Shown piece after piece: positions 1-5,713 of a stretch of 5,713 bases of DNA. This stretch comes from Comamonadaceae bacterium (lineage in GTDB: Bacteria > Pseudomonadota > Gammaproteobacteria > Burkholderiales > Burkholderiaceae_C). The notes beneath the pieces are model-generated. The model was not told the DNA's origin. It made no database searches and was given only the letters and a program-made list of their open reading frames with translations. Position 1 is the first letter of the stretch; each line of letters starts with the position of its first letter. The stretch is taken from NCBI GenBank assembly GCA_021286965.1, contig JAJTBK010000535.1, positions 1 through 5,713 of the forward strand. Reading direction: 5' to 3'. The position numbers and the translations under genes were made by a program.

Positions 1-274
1 CGAGCAGCGCGAGCAGGTGGTAGACATCGCGCAGATCCTTGTCGCTCATCTCGGTGACGTAGGCGCCCCGGCGCACCTTCATGGTCACCAGGCCCTCGGC
101 GGCCAGCACCTTGATGGCCTCGCGCAGCGGTGTGCGGCTGATGCCGAATTCCTCAGCGATTTTCAACTCGTCGATCCAGCTGCCCGGAGCCAGCTCGCGC
201 CGGAAGATGCGCTGGCGCAGCTGCTCGGCAACCTGCTCGTACAAGGCTCGGGGGGTGAGGGTGGCAGTGGACAT
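1..274 (-). CDS. GntR-family (FadR/FCD-type) transcriptional regulator, N-terminal part
   Basis: This is a partial gene whose first 91 codons lie in the window; the C-terminal part lies beyond the left edge. Read on the minus strand from the ATG at 274, the protein opens with a winged helix-turn-helix DNA-binding domain (about residues 10-75). It has the hallmark GISRTPLREAIKVLAAEGLV at 44-63, followed by a wing (RRGAYVTEMS, 69-78). Residues 79-91 (KDLRDVYHLLALL) look like the start of the all-alpha FCD ligand-binding domain, which points to the FadR subfamily, but that domain is mostly unseen. The ATG is the only start after the in-frame stop at 299-301. No Shine-Dalgarno sequence is visible upstream. 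It is divergent from the methylmalonyl-CoA mutase gene across 136 bp, so control of the propionyl-CoA genes and of itself is a natural inference. The ligand is unknown. Confidence 0.93.
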   Translation of the reverse strand, partial: MSTATLTPRALYEQVAEQLRQRIFRRELAPGSWIDELKIAEEFGISRTPLREAIKVLAAEGLVTMKVRRGAYVTEMSDKDLRDVYHLLALL

Positions 275-410
275 GGGCTGAAATGTAAGGCAAAAGAGTT
301 AAGAATTAATAATTACAGCTAGAGTACACTCTCGCCATCGTGCAAATCGGCGTAGCCATGCGCCGGGTTTGCCCTCCGTCTTGCCAATTTTGCGAAAGCG
401 GCCTGCCACC
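275..410. promoter_or_regulatory. Divergent control region between the GntR gene and scpA
   Basis: This 136-bp gap separates two divergent genes and must carry promoters for both. It contains a sharply AT-rich patch at about 296-317 and a 12-bp palindrome at 321-332. I could not assign convincing -35/-10 pairs. TTAAGA (299-304) with TAGAGT (320-325) has only a 15-bp spacer, and the minus-strand TTGCAC (345-340) has no good -10 at the right distance. No RNA gene, riboswitch or cobalamin-box-like element was recognised. Both flanking genes lack a strong Shine-Dalgarno sequence; upstream of scpA there is only GAAAG at 394-398, 12 bases before the ATG. Confidence 0.6.
321..332. promoter_or_regulatory. 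Candidate operator palindrome
   Basis: AGAGT-AC-ACTCT is a perfect 5-bp inverted repeat around a 2-bp centre. It sits next to the AT-rich patch in the gap between a GntR-family gene and scpA. FadR-type regulators usually bind short palindromes of this size, often with a GT...AC core, and such sites commonly lie between the regulator gene and its target. The symmetry is seen directly; binding by the adjacent regulator is inference. A 10-base symmetry can also arise by chance. Confidence 0.35.
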
Positions 411-2567
<2,157 letters not shown>

Positions 2568-2587
2568 TTCCGATCTTCGGTCACACC

Positions 2588-2614
2588 CCCGTTCGGGCTG
2601 AGCTTGTCGAAGCC
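2588..2614 (+). repeat. 27-bp dispersed repeat, left copy (inverted partner at 3510-3536)
   Basis: The segment begins CCCGTTCGGG and ends GTCGAAGCC. It is identical over 27 bp to the reverse complement of 3510-3536, and with one mismatch the match continues to 2619 (32 bp). It lies 20 bp after the scpA stop and 25 bp before the next start codon, outside any gene. Its short TTCG/CGAA ends are complementary, but the interior pairs poorly, so it is not a strong hairpin. From memory, GTTCG-GGCTGAGC-type repeats of this kind occur in many proteobacterial genomes as dispersed intergenic elements; copy number here cannot be seen. Confidence 0.85.
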
Positions 2615-2639
2615 TTGTTCTAAACGGTGATGGATATCC

Positions 2640-3191
2640 ATGACAAACACTCCAGCAGCATTTACGGGTTGGCATGTAGGCGTAGCTGCAGAGGCAGTTG
2701 CGGCCAGTCTGTTTGCACGCTGCGGACTGGATGTTTCAGTGCAGTATGGCGCGAATCAACCAGAATACGACCTGCTGATTGTGCGTGGTGATAATATTTT
2801 GAAAGTATCCGTCAAAGGCAGCAAGGATGGTGGCTGGGGATTGACGCAATCATTTTTACCAAAGCAAGAGGGTGCTAAAACTGCACCCGATTACCACGCC
2901 GCTATTGATAGCTGGTTGGCAAAACATGGTCAAAAGACTATTTTTTGCCTCGTTCAGTTCAAAGATGTCGAAATCAACGAACTCCCTCGCGTGTATGTGG
3001 CCTCCCCACTGGAAATTGCCGAGGTGCTGCACGGTACGGCAAAGGGGCGCGGCGATACGATTCTTTATGAACGCAAAGAGTGGACTGTCAGGGCACAAGC
3101 TGCAGGTACGGTAGATACTATTCCGTCTGAATGGTATTTTTCCGAGGCACGGGTTGAGCAGTTTTTGCAAACTGCTATGCCATTGAAATAA
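2640..3191 (+). CDS. Unknown 183-aa protein, possible PD-(D/E)XK nuclease fold
   Basis: I do not recognise a named family. The N-terminal third resembles the PD-(D/E)XK core as seen in Hjc-type resolvases and small endonucleases. There is a helix with Glu18 (GVAAEAVAASLFARCG, 14-29), then PEYDLLI (41-47) with Asp44 on a strand, then ILKVSVKGS (53-61) with Lys59. The acidic or Gln residue expected two positions before the lysine is Ser57, so the active site may be altered or inactive. The rest (about 65-183) has predicted alternating strands and helices and several Trp, with no signal peptide or membrane segment. GGTGA at 2626-2630 is a plausible ribosome site, 9 bases before the ATG. An ATG at 2630 is out of frame. 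Lower G+C and more A/T-ended codons than its neighbours suggest transfer. It is 14 bp from the GIY-YIG gene, so the two are probably co-translated. That the gene is real is fairly sure; the fold is tentative. Confidence 0.8.
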   Translation: MTNTPAAFTGWHVGVAAEAVAASLFARCGLDVSVQYGANQPEYDLLIVRGDNILKVSVKGSKDGGWGLTQSFLPKQEGAKTAPDYHAAIDSWLAKHGQKTIFCLVQFKDVEINELPRVYVASPLEIAEVLHGTAKGRGDTILYERKEWTVRAQAAGTVDTIPSEWYFSEARVEQFLQTAMPLK

Positions 3192-3205
3192 GAGGTGATG
3201 GCAAT

Positions 3206-3571
3206 ATGAAACCATTCTTTGTATACCTCATCCGTTGTGCTGACGGCTCGTATTATTGCGGCCAAACCGAGGATTTAGATCAGAGAGTGCAGCAGCACCA
3301 TACCGGTGCGGTAGGCTATACCTCGGCCCGAAAACCATTGGAGCTAGTGTGGCATGGTGAGTTTGAAACGCGCGAAGGCGCTATTGCGTTCGAGCAGCAA
3401 ATCAAAGGATGGTCACGGGCGAAAAAAGAGGCTTTGGTGAAAGGTGATTGGGGATTGGTGCAGCTATTGGCGCGCTCCCGGTCGCAGGTGCCGGCGGTCG
3501 TGTCAACAGGGCTTCGACAAGCTCAGCCCGAACGGGTGGGGCTTGAATCCGAACGGGAGACGAGGTCGTGA
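3206..3571 (+). CDS. GIY-YIG nuclease-domain protein (YhbQ/UPF0213-like) with repeat-derived tail
   Basis: The small cytoplasmic protein carries a single GIY-YIG domain of the SLX1/YhbQ type, a metal-dependent DNA-cleaving fold. FVYLIRC (5-11) holds the 'GIY' strand, with Tyr7, and SYYCGQT (15-21) the 'YIG' strand, with Tyr17 and Gly19. Likely catalytic residues follow: Arg27 in DLDQRVQQH, His31, and Glu63 in AFEQQIKGW. Single-domain members are usually about 80-105 aa. Here the domain ends near residue 92, and the last 25-29 residues (including TGLRQAQPERVG, 101-112) are the translation of the dispersed repeat at 3510-3536 and adjacent bases. This tail is probably acquired and unstructured. 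A strong AGAGGTGA ribosome site (3191-3198) overlaps the upstream stop region, 7 bases before the ATG. The stop overlaps the meaB GTG in GTGA (3568-3571). The biological role of this group is not settled; repair or repeat processing are possibilities only. Confidence 0.9.
   Translation: MKPFFVYLIRCADGSYYCGQTEDLDQRVQQHHTGAVGYTSARKPLELVWHGEFETREGAIAFEQQIKGWSRAKKEALVKGDWGLVQLLARSRSQVPAVVSTGLRQAQPERVGLESERETRS
3510..3536 (-). repeat. 27-bp dispersed repeat, right copy, inside the GIY-YIG gene
   Basis: It reads GGCTTCGACAAG...CGAACGGG on the plus strand and is the exact reverse complement of 2588-2614; with one mismatch (3509) the match extends to 3505. It lies in frame within the GIY-YIG gene and encodes GLRQAQPER. 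That peptide is the typical translation of this repeat in one frame. A similar peptide appears on the minus strand across the left copy, which is not a gene. Confidence 0.85.
3528..3557 (+). repeat. Short direct repeat CCGAACGGG x2 beside the right copy
   Basis: CCGAACGGG occurs at 3528-3536 as the end of the right 27-bp repeat and again at 3549-3557. Each is preceded at some distance by GGGCTT/GGGGCTT (3509-3514 and 3538-3544). The second unit looks like a shortened, decayed copy of the larger repeat lacking its middle. It lies just before meaB and contributes to the meaB ribosome site. The 9-bp identity is seen; origin from the repeat is inferred. Confidence 0.5.
3555..3559 (+). promoter_or_regulatory. 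Ribosome binding site deciding the meaB GTG start
   Basis: GGGAG at 3555-3559 sits 8 bases before the GTG at 3568, an ideal Shine-Dalgarno distance. It supports that start despite the non-ATG codon. A second purine run, GAGG at 3562-3565, is too close to serve. The site lies inside the coding sequence of the GIY-YIG gene and partly within the decayed repeat unit ending at 3557, so translation of meaB is likely coupled to that gene. Confidence 0.6.
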
Positions 3572-4575
3572 GCTGTTTTTCGTATCTTGATGACATTCTT
3601 CATGGCGCCCCAGCCCAACGCCGCCGCGCCATGGCCAAGGCCATCACGCTGCTGGAATCGACCCGGCCCGACCACCGCGCCCAGGCCGATGAGCTGCTGA
3701 CCGCGCTGCTGCCGCATACGGGCAAGGCGCTGCGTTTGGGCATCAGCGGCGTGCCCGGCGTGGGCAAGTCCACCTTCATCGAGGCGCTGGGCCTGTACCT
3801 GATCCGCCAGGGGTTGACGGTGGCGGTGCTGGCGATTGACCCGTCATCGAGCATCACCGGCGGCTCCATCCTGGGCGACAAGACGCGCATGGAGCAGCTG
3901 TGCCAGCAAGAGGCCGCCTACATCCGCCCCAGCCCCAGCGGCGGCACCCTGGGCGGTGTGGCAGAGAAAACGCGCGAGGCCATGCTGGTGTGCGAGGCCG
4001 CAGGCTACGACGTGGTGATTGTGGAAACCGTGGGCGTGGGCCAGAGCGAGACGGCGGTGCACGGCATGACGGATATGTTCTGCCTACTGCAACTGCCCAA
4101 CGCCGGCGACGACCTGCAGGCCATCAAAAAGGGCGTGATGGAACTGGCCGACCTGGTGGTCATCAACAAGGCCGACATCGACCCACGCGCCGCCACCCGC
4201 GCGCAATCGCAAATCACCTCCAGCCTGCGCCTTTTGGGCCTGCACGGCAACCCCGAGCGCGACCCGCACGACGCCAGCCACTGGGTGCCGCAGGTGCTGC
4301 AAATCAGCGCCCTGCAGCACCAGGGCGTGGATGGATTTTGGGCGGCGGTGCAGCAATACCGCCAGCTGCAAACCAGCAATGGCCGCCTGGCCATGCGGCG
4401 CGAAAAGCAGGCCCTGGCCTGGATGTGGGAGCGCATCGACGCCGGGCTCAAGCAGGCTTTTCGCCAGCACCCCCAGGTCCAGGCGCTCTTGCCCCGCTTG
4501 CAGGCCGACGTGGCGGCTGGCCGCATCGCGGCCAGCACTGCAGCAAGAAATCTGCTTGCAGCGCAGGCTGGATAA
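3568..4575 (+). CDS. meaB: Methylmalonyl-CoA mutase-associated GTPase MeaB (ArgK-type)
   Basis: MeaB is a G3E-family P-loop GTPase that binds methylmalonyl-CoA mutase, gates loading of adenosylcobalamin and protects the enzyme from inactivation. The 335-aa length fits the family (E. coli ArgK/YgfD is 331). Motifs in order are Walker A GVPGVGKST (61-69), AIDPSSSITGGSILGDKTRM (89-108, Mg/switch region), IVETVGVGQSE (151-161, Walker B/switch II), NKAD (200-203, guanine specificity) and SAL (247-249). A C-terminal helical region after about 270 resembles the family dimerisation arm. The GTG start is supported by GGGAG 8 bases upstream and by the usual short N-terminal extension before the LLES segment. 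The start overlaps the upstream stop by 4 bp. The propionyl-CoA carboxylase gene follows after 52 bp. The older 'arginine/ornithine transport kinase' label for this family is not supported by the context here. Confidence 0.97.
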   Translation: MSCFSYLDDILHGAPAQRRRAMAKAITLLESTRPDHRAQADELLTALLPHTGKALRLGISGVPGVGKSTFIEALGLYLIRQGLTVAVLAIDPSSSITGGSILGDKTRMEQLCQQEAAYIRPSPSGGTLGGVAEKTREAMLVCEAAGYDVVIVETVGVGQSETAVHGMTDMFCLLQLPNAGDDLQAIKKGVMELADLVVINKADIDPRAATRAQSQITSSLRLLGLHGNPERDPHDASHWVPQVLQISALQHQGVDGFWAAVQQYRQLQTSNGRLAMRREKQALAWMWERIDAGLKQAFRQHPQVQALLPRLQADVAAGRIAASTAARNLLAAQAG

Positions 4576-4601
4576 GCGCTAGCAGCTACTAATTTAATAG
4601 C
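4575..4601. repeat. Comamonadaceae-type intergenic repeat with imperfect hairpin
   Basis: Starting at the last base of the meaB stop codon are the nested palindromes AGCGCT (4575-4580) and GCTAGC (4578-4583). They are followed by GCTACTAATTTAATAGC (4585-4601), which folds into an 8-position stem with one C-A mismatch and a 1-base centre. I remember AGCGCTAGCAGCTA-like sequences as abundant between genes in Acidovorax and relatives, which fits the organism inferred from the genes. A short T run (4610-4614) begins 8 bases after the stem, too far for a standard terminator. The next gene follows closely, so it is more likely a neutral repeat or mRNA-stability element. Confidence 0.55.
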
Positions 4602-4627
4602 AAACAGAATTTTTCAAAGGACGACCC

Positions 4628-5713
<1,086 letters not shown>

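Larger units (their letters stand above)
2588..3536. other. Candidate repeat-bounded cassette with two putative nuclease-fold genes
   Basis: Two perfect 27-bp repeats in opposite orientation enclose 895 bp that carry only two small genes unrelated to propionate metabolism. Hand counts on sampled 60-base lines give 42-48% G+C in the first gene (lines 2761, 2881, 2941, 3121) and 52-53% in the second (3241, 3421). The counts are 63-67% in scpA and meaB (lines 1201, 3961). Position, composition and bracketing together suggest acquired DNA between two genes that are normally functionally coupled. There is no transposase, integrase or clear target-site duplication, so this is not called an insertion sequence. 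The boundary could also be two independent repeat insertions. Confidence 0.45.

Noticed and set aside
17..322. Plus-strand open frames over the left end
   Set aside because: The minus strand here encodes an unmistakable GntR helix-turn-helix; the plus-strand frames are its complement.
369..410. Upstream TTG start extending the mutase by 14 residues
   Set aside because: It uses a rare start codon, and the added residues have no family character. The ATG at 411 begins a normal mutase N-terminus.
2570..2580. CCGA-TCT-TCGG hairpin after scpA as a terminator
   Set aside because: It has only a 4-bp stem with a 3-base loop and no following T run.
2640..3571. Homing endonuclease/intron, restriction-modification or toxin-antitoxin module
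   Set aside because: No intron interrupts a host gene and no methyltransferase is present. Neither protein resembles a toxin-antitoxin pair, and the GIY-YIG domain is the small stand-alone type.
4585..4614. Hairpin plus T run as a rho-independent terminator between meaB and pccB
   Set aside because: The stem is AT-rich with a mismatch, and the T run starts 8 bases after it. The pccB ribosome site follows directly.

Overview
The window reads as chromosomal DNA of a GC-rich betaproteobacterium, most likely a member of the Comamonadaceae (Acidovorax/Alicycliphilus/Comamonas type). This rests on the strongly G/C-ended codons of the core genes, the style of the proteins, and an AGCGCTAGCAGCTA-type intergenic repeat that I remember as common in that family. 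The family assignment is inference, not a search result.

Layout from left to right. A GntR/FadR-type repressor gene runs leftward off the left edge (1-274, minus). A 136-bp divergent control region (275-410) holds an AT-rich patch and a 12-bp palindrome. Then comes a rightward gene run: methylmalonyl-CoA mutase (scpA/mcm, 411-2567); two accessory genes, a 183-aa possible PD-(D/E)XK-fold protein (2640-3191) and a GIY-YIG nuclease-domain protein (3206-3571); the MeaB/ArgK-type G3E GTPase (3568-4575); and the carboxyltransferase (beta) subunit of propionyl-CoA carboxylase (4628 to the right edge, partial).

The core genes form the propionyl-CoA to succinyl-CoA route. PCC carboxylates propionyl-CoA to methylmalonyl-CoA, the B12-dependent mutase isomerises it to succinyl-CoA, and MeaB guards the mutase and its cofactor loading. 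The biotin-carrying alpha subunit and the epimerase are not in the window. The divergent GntR gene is the obvious candidate regulator.

The unusual part is the roughly 0.95-kb segment between the mutase and its own GTPase chaperone. It encodes two small putative nuclease-fold proteins, is clearly poorer in G+C than the metabolic genes in its first part, and is bracketed by two perfect 27-bp copies of a repeat in opposite orientation (2588-2614 and 3510-3536). The right-hand copy has become coding sequence for the C-terminal tail of the GIY-YIG protein. The meaB GTG start overlaps that protein's stop codon by 4 bp, so expression of the core gene now seems to depend on reading through the accessory segment. 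This looks like a repeat-bounded nuclease cassette lodged in a metabolic operon. Mobility is a hypothesis; the repeats, composition and overlaps are visible directly.
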